Positions 34,875-44,997 of a stretch of DNA of 64,000 nucleotides are shown here, piece by piece (position 1 is the stretch's first letter; the number at the start of each line of letters is the position of its first letter). The position numbers and the translations under genes were made by a program. This DNA is from Apiosordaria backusii. Its lineage: Eukaryota > Ascomycota > Sordariomycetes > Sordariales > Lasiosphaeriaceae. The stretch lies in NCBI GenBank assembly GCA_030549205.1, contig JAUKTV010000007.1, positions 496,001 through 560,000 of the forward strand. The letters run 5' to 3'. Below the pieces are notes generated by a model. The model was not told the origin of the DNA. It was given only the letters and a program-made list of their open reading frames with translations, and made no database searches.

Positions 34875-35672
34875 TTACTGACTTCGTCCTCCTTGTCCTC
34901 CCTGTCCGCCTGAGCCACCCTGGGGAGGCCACCAGCGCCCCCTCGAGTCGATCCAGCCCGGTCCAGAGGATGCAGGCGGCTGTTGCTGCTGCTGTTGATA
35001 CTGAGGTTGTTGATACTGAGGTTGTTGATACTGAGGTTGTTGATACTGAGGTTGTTGATACTGAGGTTGTTGATACTGCGATTGCTGATACTGCGATTGC
35101 TGATACTGTTGTGGTTGATACTGCGGTTGCTGATACTGCGATTGCTGATACTGTTGTGGTTGATACTGCGGTTGCTGATACTGCGGTTGCTGATACTGTG
35201 GTTGATACTGCGGTTGCTGTCCAGGATGGGCCTGTGCAGCAAGGTGCCCCTGAGCTCCTCCATATCCGGCGGGATTCTGCTGCTGAGGGTAGTACGCCTG
35301 GCCCTGGTATGCTTGTCGATTCTGGGCCTGAAGATAGACTTGATTTTGCTGCTGGGCATATTGTTGAGCATCCGCCGCTTGTTGCAAAGCCTGCTGCCGC
35401 TGTTGTTCAGCGGCTTCATACGCCTGCGCCCACACCTGTTGGTCTGCCTGCTGTTGCTGCAATCTCAGTTGCTCGGTGGCGGCAGCACTAGCGGCAGCAT
35501 TGGCGGCACCTTGATCTTGAGCTTGTGCCGGCAGGGGATAATGGTAACGTTCGGGAGAACGCGAAAAGGCTCGTTCGCCGCGACATCCACCCGTCGAGCA
35601 ATATTGAAGGCTGAAATCCCAAAGGCGGGAGCAGTAAGGACATTTCCATCCTCCTCCAGCAGACTCGGACAT
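34875..35672 (-). CDS. Zinc-module protein 4 (265 aa), Q/Y-rich repeat protein
   Basis: Single exon. The N-terminal module is W-K-CPYC-x10-C-STGG-C (C-x2-C-x10-C-x4-C, residues 9-30). An Ala/Gln-rich helix-prone stretch follows, then about 25 near-repeats of the pentapeptide QPQYQ/QSQYQ encoded by a 15-nt tandem repeat (34991-35215). The end is Gly/Gln-rich. The composition resembles yeast prion domains. Residues around the module match protein 1 best. Copy number of the repeat may vary between strains. Confidence 0.75.
   Translation of the reverse strand: MSESAGGGWKCPYCSRLWDFSLQYCSTGGCRGERAFSRSPERYHYPLPAQAQDQGAANAAASAAATEQLRLQQQQADQQVWAQAYEAAEQQRQQALQQAADAQQYAQQQNQVYLQAQNRQAYQGQAYYPQQQNPAGYGGAQGHLAAQAHPGQQPQYQPQYQQPQYQQPQYQPQQYQQSQYQQPQYQPQQYQQSQYQQSQYQQPQYQQPQYQQPQYQQPQYQQPQYQQQQQQPPASSGPGWIDSRGRWWPPQGGSGGQGGQGGRSQ
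34991..35215. repeat. Coding 15-nt tandem repeat
   Basis: TTGATACTGAGGTTG and variants with GCGATTGC or GTTGTGG repeat about 15 times. On the minus strand they encode Q-Y-Q-P/S-Q units of zinc-module protein 4. Confidence 0.85.
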
Positions 35673-36658
35673 CGTGACTTCTAAAATGGGTAGGGAGGGG
35701 TTGGTGAACTTTGTGGGAGGATAAGGTGAGGGTTGTGGATGCGTGTGCTACTCAACTGTGGCTTGAGTGGTGGCTTTTATGAGAATGAATAGGTCGAAGA
35801 CAGCGCTGGGGAGGAGAAGTAGAAGCAGAAGACAAATGCTGGCCATGACAGAGTAATTTATACCTGTGTTCCAAGGTATTACCTGCCTGTCTTGTGGCAC
35901 AGCGTTGTTGATGCTCTCGCGACGTCGAGGGGTATTAGAGACTCGACTTGTTTGAGATCCTGAAGCAAGAAGTCAGAAGGGCAAGAATTCGAAGCGTGAA
36001 ACCGAAAACACAGCCACCTGACGGCTGTTGGCGTTTGGACAAGATTGGATGATGACTGTAGGCGAGCCTCTGAAGGTGTGCAAACGCTGAGGACAAGGCA
36101 GCAAATTTAAGACCTGTAGAGATGAAAGGAAATACACGAAATGACAGCCTTTGAAACAGAGCCTGAAACGCGAAGCAAGAACCTGAGGACAGGAAATGTC
36201 AGAAGCTCAGGTAGGTAGACAGTGGGCTAGAGAACTCTTGTTGGGTGTGTGGAGGTCTCCGCATCGTCATCCAAAAGCCAGACTCGGATATGCTGATCAT
36301 AAAGAACCTGCATACAACCACGAAAGTAACCACAGCTGTGTTTCTTTTAGAAACATGTAGCCATTGTGTAAGTTTCATGGAACACTTTGTGAGCGGAGGT
36401 TTCGTAATTCCAACACAGGCTGTGTCAGCTTTCATCAACAGACTGAAAAAGGGAAACGTTATGAATCCATGTGGCAGAGGTAAGTGTTACCAATCTTTTC
36501 TTTCAATGAATTATTTAATAGCCGGCTTGCCCAAGTTTATCTAGCATGCTCTTCTCACCAGTTTCCCATCATCATAACTTACAAACTCTTTTGCAACTCT
36601 TCGAGTCAGCTCACTTTCCATCAAGAACCCCTCACGCGTCCAATAGCTAATCCACAAA
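35673..36658. promoter_or_regulatory. Divergent region between zinc-module genes 4 and 5
   Basis: 1.0 kb between two divergent start codons of related genes. It is the point where the cluster changes orientation: genes 2-4 on the minus strand, 5-7 on the plus strand. No further gene seen. Confidence 0.5.
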
Positions 36659-37077
36659 ATGTGCAACCTAGTTCTACAAATTCATCCTTGTGGTTGCCAG
36701 TCTGCTACCGTCAACTCTTGCATGGGGGGGAAATCTAGCAACACCTCGAACGGCCAAACGGTATCCTGCCTACAAAACACTGTGATCACGGGCAGAGATT
36801 TTGTCACTCTCCATTGTCTGAACCGATGGTGCTATTATGTGGGAAGACCGTTTATCTGCTGTAGGTGCAATCAATGGGTTACCATAGAAGGCTACTGCAG
36901 AAACCCGCAATGCAATTCTCCGACTCAGCATGTTTGCTGCAAGAACTGCAGGCAGGATACAACTAAGGGTAGGTTAACTCAAGACAGCCCGTTGATCATG
37001 AGAAGTTGTTTACTAATTTATTGGTAGCCATTCCGCCCAATTACTACGAGAAGAGTATGTGGGACGACATGATTTAA
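36659..37077 (+). CDS. Zinc-module protein 5 (119 aa), two-module form
   Basis: Model: join of 36659-36968 and 37028-37077. The first module starts MCNLVLQIHPCGCQS with further Cys residues. The second is FICCRCNQWVTIEGYC, then C-x4-C, then HVCCKNCRQD, that is C-x2-C-x9-C-x4-C-x5-H-x-C-C-x2-C. The intron follows CRQDTTK and has a TACTAAT branch. Exon 2 adds only AIPPNYYEKSMWDDMI. The splice position matches that in the next gene, and NYY/DYY after the junction are equivalent. There is no low-complexity tail, so this may be a truncated paralogue. Function unknown. Confidence 0.65.
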
Positions 37078-37558
37078 GAGCCCCCGGAGTTGTGCTTTGA
37101 GGATGTGGATGGTAAGGTACCTGCTGGTTTGGTACTGCTTGAGGTTGTTATCATGGATGGAGCTGGCCCTCATCTCGGTATTCCTACTTGGAAAGTAGCA
37201 GTTTATCTTTTCGACATAGCCTCTGGAAGGCAATTATCGACAGTACTGTTTGTCTCGCAATGATCTCGTCATGACTTTGGCTGATTGTGACTTCTCCCAG
37301 AAACTTCAGTCTGTAAGCGGGAGGAAGAGTTTTGGGTTCCGCTACCTTGCCTGCCTTCTGAGTTGACGCCGTCTTGATCTTTCCCGACTCTGTGCGCCTT
37401 CCTTGGACACCAGACTTTCGGCACCGGGCTTGGGGCTTCCAGCAAACACACTGGTTTCGTCTATCTGTCCACTCTTATCATCATCATCTGCTTACTGCTC
37501 AACATCAGAATACGACCATTTATACTACGAAACTCGTCTATCATTACGAGCCGCCACA
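37078..37558. other. Intergenic between tandem zinc-module genes 5 and 6
   Basis: 0.48 kb; presumed terminator and promoter. No gene seen. Confidence 0.4.
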
Positions 37559-38609
37559 ATGTGTATCAGGCACTCAATTTTGCACCCGTGCCATTGCTTC
37601 AGCTCCGCACGCCACCTTTGTTCAGCCTGTCCATCTCGTGACCCTCCTCTGACAGCAGCTCAGCTATGCAGAGAGGCTGAATTAATTGATCCCTCGGCGC
37701 CAGACCATTCGGTCCGTTCCTACCGGATCTACTCATCCCAACCATGTGTTTACCGGGCATGTTACTACCAGGGGCGAAGCTGGACTTGCTGCCAATGTCA
37801 GACGGAGATTACGGAAGGCGGGAGATGCACAAACAATGATTGCAGTGGGACTACGGCACAAAGCCGACACAGGTGCTGCAAAGACTGTAGACAGGATGAT
37901 GAACTTCGTATGTTGAGGCTTTTTTGTATGTATGATTGGGTTGCCGTCTAACATTCAGATGTCAGCCATGGGAGATTACTACAACGTCAAGTTTCCTGAA
38001 GAGGAAGAGTTACCGCACACTCCTCCTTTCTATCCCAACGGTCTTACCGATAACATTGTTGACGATCATCTACCTGGTTCTCTGTTTAGTCCCCCATCCG
38101 TTCTTCCGCCTAGTCGTCTTCCCGATCCTCCACCTGGTCGTTCGCTTGGTCGTCCATCTGGTTCTCCATCTGGTCCTCCGCCTGGCTCTTCATTTGGCCG
38201 TCCGATTGCTCCTTTGCCTATTCGTTCGCGTGTTCCTGTTCGCTCTTCCGGTCCTCCGCCCGGTCTTCCGCCTGTTTCTTCGAACAACAGCCCTATCATC
38301 GATTCTTTCATCCTTGGCGGCGGTTCTAATGGTCATACCAATGGTCACTCCAATGGCAACCCTAGTAGCGATTCCAATGACAACTCTAGCGACGGTCCCA
38401 ATGATAATAATAACGGAGGTGCCAATGATAACAATAACAACGGTTCCGCTGATACTGACAACGGCGGTTCCAATGACAACTCTGGCGGAGGTTCTGGCGG
38501 AGGCTCCAACAGCAACTCTGGTGGAGGTTCTGGCGGAGGCTCCAATAACAGCTCCAGGGGCGGCTCCAATCGCAATGTCGACCCTACTCGCCAGGCTGCG
38601 TCCCCATGA
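37559..38609 (+). CDS. Zinc-module protein 6 (330 aa), two-module form with N/G/S-rich tail
   Basis: Model: join of 37559-37907 and 37966-38609. First module MCIRHSILHPCHCFSSARHLC; second module W-TCCQC-x9-C-TNND-C-x8-H-RCCKDC. After the intron the protein runs MGDYYNVKFPEEEELP, then a Pro/Arg/Ser stretch with repeated LP/GPPPG units. It ends in an Asn/Gly/Ser-rich tail of about 100 residues (NDNNNNGSAD, GGGSGGGSN repeats). I chose the second of two nearby AG acceptors because it keeps phase. The tail resembles Asn-rich prion-like regions. Tandem paralogue of the gene at 36659. Confidence 0.72.
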
Positions 38610-39110
38610 CTGGCATGAGATTTATAGCGAGCTGCGAATGAAGACAATGGGCATGGAGCGGGCATTTCAGTTGGGGCGGTTGTGATCAGGGCTACTTGAA
38701 CAACGGAGCACTTTCTGTTAGCGTTATGTTTTGATCTTTAGACGACAGCCAGCGACATCACAATTAATCCAACAATCATCTGTTACCGAACACAGCACTG
38801 CAATGTATGACAAGGCTGGCCCGGCCGTTGAATGTGACAGGCGCCGCTGTACGCAGGCTCCCGTGTGTTGGTGTTTGTCAAGGTGACACGGGGACCACGG
38901 CGCACAGTGACTCGGGAAGACACAGCATGATGCTGCTCCTATCCATTGAAGGTTTAAGTATAAAAGACCTCTCGGCCGTTTTTTCGCTGGTGGGTTTCCT
39001 TTTGCTCTCTACCGTTGTGTTTTGTTTTCTTTCTTGCCAGAGAGCCCTCAGCGCATTTGGGGTTCAGACGTTGTTGTCGTTTTTTGGTATGGTCAGCTGG
39101 TGTCACCAAC
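38610..39110. other. Intergenic before zinc-module gene 7
   Basis: 0.5 kb with presumed promoter; T-rich near 38996-39080. No other gene seen. Confidence 0.4.
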
Positions 39111-40346
39111 ATGATGACATGGACGTGCTGTCAGTGCGACTTTGACAATCGAGATGGGGGCTACTGTGGGGGACAGCTTCCTGGGGGAGGGCAAATTGCG
39201 TATCCGGTGGCTTGTGGTCATAGTCGGTGTTTGATGTGTGGGGAGGGGATGGAGAGTAAGTTTTTGGATGTTGGTTAGGTGGTGAGTTGCTGATAACAAT
39301 GGTTAGGGCCAGCTCAGTTGTACTCCCAAGCTGGGTACCAGGGATATCATCAGCGTTTTTCACAGTCTGAGGCGTATCAACCTCTTTTTGCTTCTCCGCC
39401 AACAGAACACCTATCACACACCCAGGGCCATTATTTCCACACCGAACCCCCCGCCTTTCAGCACCACCGGTTTGATCAACCCCCCCACCTTCCAAACCAT
39501 AACCCTCAAAACTACCCCCATGATCTAAACCCTGCCCCTCCAAACCAGACCCCCCAACATGGACCCCAACATGGACCCCAACATGTCCCCCAGCCATCAC
39601 CACCCCCCACCAATCCAAACAGCCAGCAACAGCAACACCAACACCAAGAATCCATCCTCCAAAACTACCTCACCTCCCGAATCACCTCCCAATCCCGCAA
39701 ACCCCTCGTCATGACAATCGGTGACTTCGACAAAATGATGTCCGGACCCCGGGTGTACACCCCCCCAGTGGGGTACCTAGCAGATTACGCCATCCTCACT
39801 TCGGGTTCTAACTCTTCCCACCCCTCAGACGACACGAGTCAAAAACTAAAGAAGCGAGACAAGAAAAGAGAGGAGATGATGCTCCGGGAGGAAAAAGCTT
39901 CTTTTGGGTTTGCGGAACGGGTGTGGAGGCGGCATTGTGAGGTGATGAAGGCTCAGAATGCAAATCTCGATGAGTATGGGGGTGGTATAGAAGAAGCAAT
40001 GCAGCAGGGGGGAGAGGGGGTGAAGATGGAGTTGGATGAGGGGGAGTACTATCAGCAATTACAGCAGATGTCAAGGAAGCGAAGGGGGAAACAAAAAGAG
40101 ATTGGGGAGGGGGATGACATTGGGGGGAGGAGTAAGAAGGCTAGGAATAAGGGGAGGGAAAAGCAATGGGAGAGGGAGAGGGAAGAGGTGGGGGAGGTGG
40201 CGAGGGTGCTGAGGAGGGATAAAGGGAAGGAGAGGGAAAGGGGGCAGGATTTCTTTACTGCGACGGTTCAGGGGGGGCAGAGGTGGAGTTTTGGGGGGTT
40301 GGATTTGGAGGAGGGGATGGATGTTGATGAGGGGGAGGGGGGTTAG
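39111..40346 (+). CDS. Zinc-module protein 7 (394 aa), charged tail
   Basis: Model: join of 39111-39255 and 39307-40346. It starts MMTWTCCQCDFDNRDGGYC, followed by a Gly-rich loop and ACGHSRCLMCGEG: C-x2-C-x9-C...C-G-H-x2-C-x2-C. The intron directly follows the module, as in proteins 5 and 6. Exon 2 has a Pro/His/Gln-rich stretch (PQHGPQHGPQHVP), a conserved-looking segment (VMTIGDFDKMMSGPRVYTPP) and a long Lys/Arg/Glu-rich tail that could be a nuclear signal. The last 400 nt are extremely G-rich. The downstream block is shared with genes 2 and 3. Function unknown. Confidence 0.7.
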
Positions 40347-40500
40347 AGGGAGGGGGGATGATAGGGGGTTGTTGTATCAGGCTACTGTTGAGGATGGGGA
40401 GGAGGAGGAGTTGTGATGGGGAGGGGGACAGGGGGAAAGGGGGGGTTTGTTTGTTGACTTTTTTTGGTTCTGTTGTCAGGGGAGGCGGGTTGAGGGGTTG

Positions 40501-40513
40501 GTTAGGGTTAGGG
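40501..40513. repeat. Telomere-like tract downstream of zinc-module gene 7
   Basis: GTTAGGGTTAGGG, oriented towards the gene in the same sense as the tracts after genes 2 and 3 once strand is taken into account. Confidence 0.65.
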
Positions 40514-40827
40514 TAATGTCTGGGGAGGATGTTGGTTTATTTGTTTGGTTTAGAATGGTTGAGTTGTTTTGATAGTTGGGATGGGTTTAAGTGGGGAGAA
40601 TATGTTGTGAGACAATTTGGTTAGGAAGTTAGATAGTAATAATCGTTGCAGGGCTGTAGTGGACGGTTCTTGTTGGAAATGAAGAGGATCGTTAAATTCC
40701 CAACCGACCACGAGCGAGACATCTTGCGACTTCAATTACATCCCTCCAAAAACAATCATGCTGCTTGATCTACTTGAAAAGAGAAAAAAACAAGATGACG
40801 CGCATAAACCCAGTAGAAACTAAAAGC

Positions 40828-41032
40828 AAAAGCTCACCCGCCCTCGATGGGGCGGGTTACGAAAACCCAGTTGTGGAGGGTTTTACGAGGAATCGAACGG
40901 AAGGCTCTTGGTGAGCCACGGCGGGCGGGCGGCCGGGAGCAACCCCAATACCTTGACCACTTGACTACGAGGGTGTTGTGGTGAGGGTATTGGGGCTGTT
41001 GGAAGGTGAGCGGTTGAACTAATACATATACC
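40828..41032 (-). repeat. Hairpin repeat with Pol III-like boxes, copy 1
   Basis: About 0.2 kb shared with 46718-46954. On the minus strand it shows an A-box-like TAGTCAAGTGGTCAAGG and a B-box-like GTTCGATTC about 60 nt apart. No acceptor or T stem pairs properly, so it is not a working tRNA. CAACCCCAATACCTTGACCAC and GTGGTGAGGGTATTGGGGCTG form a 21-bp inverted repeat. Both copies end in GGTTGAACTAATACATATACC. It could be a tRNA-derived SINE-like element or another structured repeat. Confidence 0.6.
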
Positions 41033-41218
41033 GTGGTGCGTCAGGCCTGTCCTTGTCCTTCCTGTTCAGGACAGGATGCGACTGCATACCACTGCAACCA
41101 CCACCACGACCACGGCTCTCTGGGAGCTTTCTTACTCCATAACGCCGCCCCCTACAACTGTACCGTCTTCGCCCGCCGTAGCACCCATTACACCACACCA
41201 GTAATCGATCCACGCATC

Positions 41219-42744
41219 TCACGACCTTCTCTTTCTCCTCCACTGCGCATACGGATGTACCTCTCCCTCCCAATTAGGAATCAAATGATCCACCGCCCTC
41301 GTGTTCACCAACCCCGGATGCAGCCCCTCCAAGCTCGTCACCCCACACATCTTCATCGTCGTGACCAGCTCATCGTTCAAAACTATTCCCTAACGTTAGC
41401 AGCCTCTTTCCATCTTCGTATCCAGATTCTTCTCAGTCACTTACTCTCCAAATACCTCTCCACCCCCTCCCTCCCATACCCCCCCAGCGCCCACAGGGGC
41501 CCCCTCCCAACCCCAACCCCCCTCGCACCCAAACACAGCGCTTTAAAAACATCCGTCCCCCTTCTCACCCCCCCATCAATCAAAACCTCCATCTTGTCAA
41601 ACACCCCCGGACAGCACTTCTGCAGCTCCAACAGAACTAATATCGTCGCGGTGGAGGTGTCTAGGCTCCGCCCGCCGTGATTGGAAATGACTATCCCATC
41701 TACAATCATAGTGTTCTTCGCCTTGACTGCATCAGCTGCTGTCTGCACGCCTTTTAGCACGAGTTTTACGTTTGGGGGTAGGAGCGATTTGATCCAAGGG
41801 AGATCATCCCAGGAGAAGGAAGAGTCGATGTAATTCCCCATCACCCTACCCAACGCGGCACCTTTGGAGTCGTCCTGGGCAAAAGTTGTCCCCGCCATGG
41901 GAGCTAACTGATCGTTGCCAGTGGTTGGGATACGCTCATCTGCCTCGCGCTTGCCTGGGACGGGAGCGTCGACTGTTATCATCACGGCCTTCACCCCGTT
42001 CTTGACAGCCTGTTGGATTATTCGCTCTGAGTTGGGGCGGTGCTTGTCGACGTATAACTGCAAAAAGGCCGGGTGGGTGGTGGATTGATCGGATAAGATT
42101 TCGGAGAGGGTGAAGGAGGCAGATGTGCTGATCGTTTGCGCGATGTTGAGGTTTGAACAAGCTAATGCTATGGCTTTTTCGCCTTGGGGGTGGATTATTT
42201 TGCCTAGGGAGGTTGGGGAGACGAAGATGGGAGATGATACGGGACATCCAAGAATGGTTTCGGAGAGGGAGATGGGCTTAGAGACGTTGACGAGGATGCG
42301 GGGACGGAGGGTGAGTTGGGAGTAGAGAGCATTGTTGGCTTGGTTGGTGAGGCAGTCTGTGGCGGCGGAGGAGATGAATGCCACTGCTTTTGGGGAGAGG
42401 TATGGGATAGCAGCGAGGGGGAAGTCATGGGGGGATATTAGGGATGATAATGGGGGCTTGGTGGGAGAAGATGAGACCGGGGTTGGAGCTGGGGCGATAG
42501 GAGGAGAGTCAAGCGATCCGATATGGGCGGAGGAGGGCAGGACAGATTGGATCAGGGAGGGTGAGTGCACTTTGTTGTAGGCTGATGAGGCGTCTTGGCC
42601 GGCATTTTGGAGGAGGATCTGAAGACCACCGGGGTGAGAGGGGGCAAAGGTGGCGAGGTCGTAGACGGTGCCGTTGACTGCTAACCAGAGGGACTCTAGG
42701 GTGTTGTGCTGAGCCAGTTCTGAGGGTGGTATATTGCGGGACAT
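41219..42744 (-). CDS. Cytochrome b5-FMN alpha-hydroxy acid dehydrogenase (L-lactate dehydrogenase/flavocytochrome b2-like)
   Basis: Oxidises an alpha-hydroxy acid (probably L-lactate) with FMN, passing electrons through haem b (family knowledge). Model: join of 41445-42744 and 41219-41382; 487 aa. The N-terminal cytochrome b5 domain has haem ligands in HPGG (APSHPGGLQILL) and AYNKVHSPS. The TIM-barrel domain has ITVDAPVPGKREADER, the catalytic-His motif ISNHGGRSLD and the FMN loop VLIDGGVRRGTDV. The intron (GTAAGT donor, GCTAAC near the acceptor) restores ILNDELVTTMKMCGVTSLEG, the normal C-terminus. There is no mitochondrial targeting sequence, unlike yeast CYB2, and no PTS1, so a cytosolic location is inferred. 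It sits inside the accessory cluster without obvious link to it. Confidence 0.93.
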
Positions 42745-42969
42745 TTTTGTTGTTTACTGCCCCTCAGTTGCGATGTTGGGGGAAGAGGTGAAAGTCTGGG
42801 CTTACACCGGGGATACCCACCCCCGACCGACGTCGCCCATTTCGGCCGAGTTTGCCGACATTCGGGACAAAGAACCCCGAGCCCCGGAGCCGAGGCCGAG
42901 TCTCAAATCACCACTGAAAGAACTTTCCACTCAGTTTTGATGCTTATCCAACTTGTTGTATTTTTCAGG

Positions 42970-43638
42970 TTAAGCAAGGGCCTTCCCAACCAACATCTTG
43001 GCCCTCTCGCTCAAGTCCATCCCCAACGCCAGCGCCCTCCCCTCCTCGCTCATCTTGCCCCACGTCTTCTGCAAGATACTCACGATTTTCGCCTCGTCAA
43101 TCTCGGGCTTGCTCTCAAAGTCATCGAATTGATCATCCAAAAACACGAGGCAGGCGACGTCCTCCAGCACCTGCGTCTCCTCATTGCTCTTCAAGTCCTC
43201 CTTCCTGACCAGCGCAGTGACCCGCTCGATTTCTTCTGGGGCGAGAGCGGGTTGGATCTGAGGGGAAGCGAGAAGTTCGGAGAGCTGAGCGGCGGCGACA
43301 GACTTTTGCTTTGCGCGCCAGGTGAGGTAGCCGGGGCGGGTCATGGGGTAGGTGGAGCGGGGGATTTCCCAGCTTTTTTTTCTTCATTAGCTTCATGGTG
43401 TGAGTGAAAGGGTCTTAAGAGGGAGGAAATACCGTCTAAAATGCTGAGCCCGGCACGCCAGCTGCAGCGCAGGCGACGCATCTGGTTTGCGCTGAGCCAG
43501 CCAGCGAGTCATTTTCTGGGCGTAGTGAAGCTCATAGGGGACGTCATTGGGACCTTTCCTCGGGTCTTGAGCGTGGGCTTCATCGATGAGCTTGAGGGCA
43601 GTCTCATAGTTGCTGGGGACGGGGTTGAGAGAGGTCAT
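42970..43638 (-). CDS. DUF4202 family protein
   Basis: Model: join of 43433-43638 and 42970-43372; 202 aa. The family signature is clear: LIDEAHAQDPRKG, ELHYAQKMTRWLAQRKPDAS, CRAQHFRRWEIPRSTYP formed across the intron, GYLTWRAKQK and LEDVACLVFLDDQFDDF. The conserved His and Asp residues suggest an HD-like all-helical hydrolase fold, but no activity is established. The 60-nt intron has GTATTT and ends in an A-rich tract before AG. It is tandem with the dehydrogenase, about 225 nt apart. Conserved in many fungi and some bacteria, so it is not an accessory gene. Confidence 0.9.
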
Positions 43639-44000
43639 TTTGGAGGTGCTTTCGGTTGTTGCTGGTGAGTGACTCCTTTGTTTGGTGAAGTGGAGATAAG
43701 GGAGGATTGAGTTGAGTATGACAGTGACCCCTTTTGAGAGGTGGGACGGTTGCTTAGTCAGCAGGGACTTCATGGTTCACTTGTATGGCGTTGACAAAAT
43801 AGATAAAAGGTGCAAGGCTTTTTATTTGGGGATTAACTAAAGGAAATTTGTGGTGTAGTGGTGTGTTCTGGTGGGAATGTCCTTCTGTTTGGGGCAATGC
43901 TTTCGGCTCAGCATTTCGTGGTCTCCATTCCATGGCGTGAATCTCAGGACCGAGTTCATGGTATGCTTCCCGAGGAGCAGCCTGTTGGTTGGTATGCTAC
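43639..44000. other. Intergenic
   Basis: 0.36 kb between the DUF4202 gene and the first small Cys-rich gene of the 44-46 kb group. It should hold the DUF4202 promoter. No gene seen. Confidence 0.4.
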
Positions 44001-44312
44001 CTATTTTACTGACTTTTCTGACCATTTGTCGAGGAGCTCGCTGTCCTTTTTGCTCTTCGAGCCCCTTCGCTGACGTGGGAGAGCAGGAGGTGGAAAGGAC
44101 ACATAGCCGGAGGACCCCCGGGGTTTCTCCCACATGCAGAGTCTAGACGGGCACTTCATGGAGGGAAAGTTGCTCTCTTGATGTGTGAGGTTTCTGCAAG
44201 CTGTGCGGATGGATGAGCCAGTCTTGACTTTTACTGATTTTGAATCCTCGCAGTAGACGGTGTTGGAGTAGGAATGGCCGCACCCGTAGTGGGTGTCTTT
44301 GGACTCGCACAT
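44001..44312 (-). CDS. Small Cys-rich protein a (103 aa), MC...CGH module
   Basis: Single exon; ATG at 44312 because the homologous start in the two neighbours is the same MCE. MCESKDTHYGCGHSYSNTVY is followed by C, then SSIRTACRNLTH and KCPSRLCMWE: seven Cys and one CGH. A basic tail of about 35 residues (RQRRGSKSKK) is unique to this copy. No signal peptide. The pattern M-C-x6-Y-x-CGH-x6-YC-x13-C-x11-C-x4-C is shared with proteins b and c. Probably binds a metal; function unknown. Confidence 0.7.
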   Translation of the reverse strand: MCESKDTHYGCGHSYSNTVYCEDSKSVKVKTGSSIRTACRNLTHQESNFPSMKCPSRLCMWEKPRGSSGYVSFPPPALPRQRRGSKSKKDSELLDKWSEKSVK

Positions 44313-44799
44313 CTTGCCTTGAGTGTGGGGGAGGGTTCCGTTGCATGGACGTCGTTTGCTTGGTGGTGCTGGATGGTGGAAAACCTGGGAGCTGGCCGCC
44401 AGCAGGCCAGAACTTATATAACTGCCTGAGTAGGTATTCACTTCAAGCAGACCAGAATGTGGGCACCTGGATATTCACTTGTGAGTATTCACTATCGTGA
44501 ATAGGAGCGTGACGGTGACAACCACTTGCTCCGAGACCCAGTGAGATAACCAGAATGCTCCGTTGCCGTTTTAGATCACTGCCGGAGCTGCCCGTACAAG
44601 CGGAGAGCCTCAGTCAGCGTTTCCTATAATACCTCGCCTTCCAAAGGCCTCAAGCTCATCAACATTATCATTGATTATTATGCGAGCTATTTATCCCGAT
44701 AGGCGTGCATCTCAGATCTCTGTCAGACCAGGGCAACTTTCTCAGTATTGACTGACACATACCTAATATCCTCCCCACCCTCAACCCGCAGATTCTTCA
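44313..44799. other. Intergenic
   Basis: 0.49 kb between small Cys-rich genes a and b; presumed promoter of a. Nothing else seen. Confidence 0.4.
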
Positions 44800-44997
44800 C
44801 TAATTATTCTTGGGAGGCTCCGACCTGCACCACCGACTTAGACACTTCTTTTTTGGAAAGCTATCCCTCCGAAAAGTAACGTTATCGCAGACGACGCGGA
44901 TGGATGAGCCCTCAGACACAGGCTTTGCGTCCTTGCAGTAGATTGTGTCAGTGTCGGCATGACCGCATGCGTAGTAGACTCTTCTTTCTTCGCACAT
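44800..44997 (-). CDS. Small Cys-rich protein b (65 aa), MC...CGH module
   Basis: Single exon from ATG 44997. MCEERRVYYACGHADTDTIY followed by C, then SSIRVVCDNVTF and KKKCLSRWCRSE. It consists of little more than the module, the minimal form of the family. About 0.5 kb from copy a, same strand, so a tandem duplication. No signal peptide or membrane segment. Confidence 0.7.
   Translation of the reverse strand: MCEERRVYYACGHADTDTIYCKDAKPVSEGSSIRVVCDNVTFRRDSFPKKKCLSRWCRSEPPKNN

Larger units (their letters stand above)
40347..41218. other. Intergenic with shared 3' block and hairpin repeat
   Basis: The first part carries GGGTTTGTTTGTTGACTTTT and GTTAGGGTTAGGG (40501-40513), the reverse-complement form of the block after genes 2 and 3. 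The second part holds the hairpin/Pol III-like repeat listed below. Confidence 0.6.

Noticed and set aside
34970..35684. Plus-strand Val/Asp/Thr and Leu-rich frames opposite zinc-module gene 4
   Set aside because: Shadows of the 15-nt repeat; the minus strand has the Cys module and ATG.
40828..41032. A functional tRNA gene
   Set aside because: A- and B-box-like strings are present, but acceptor and T stems do not pair and the anticodon region is GC-rich filler.
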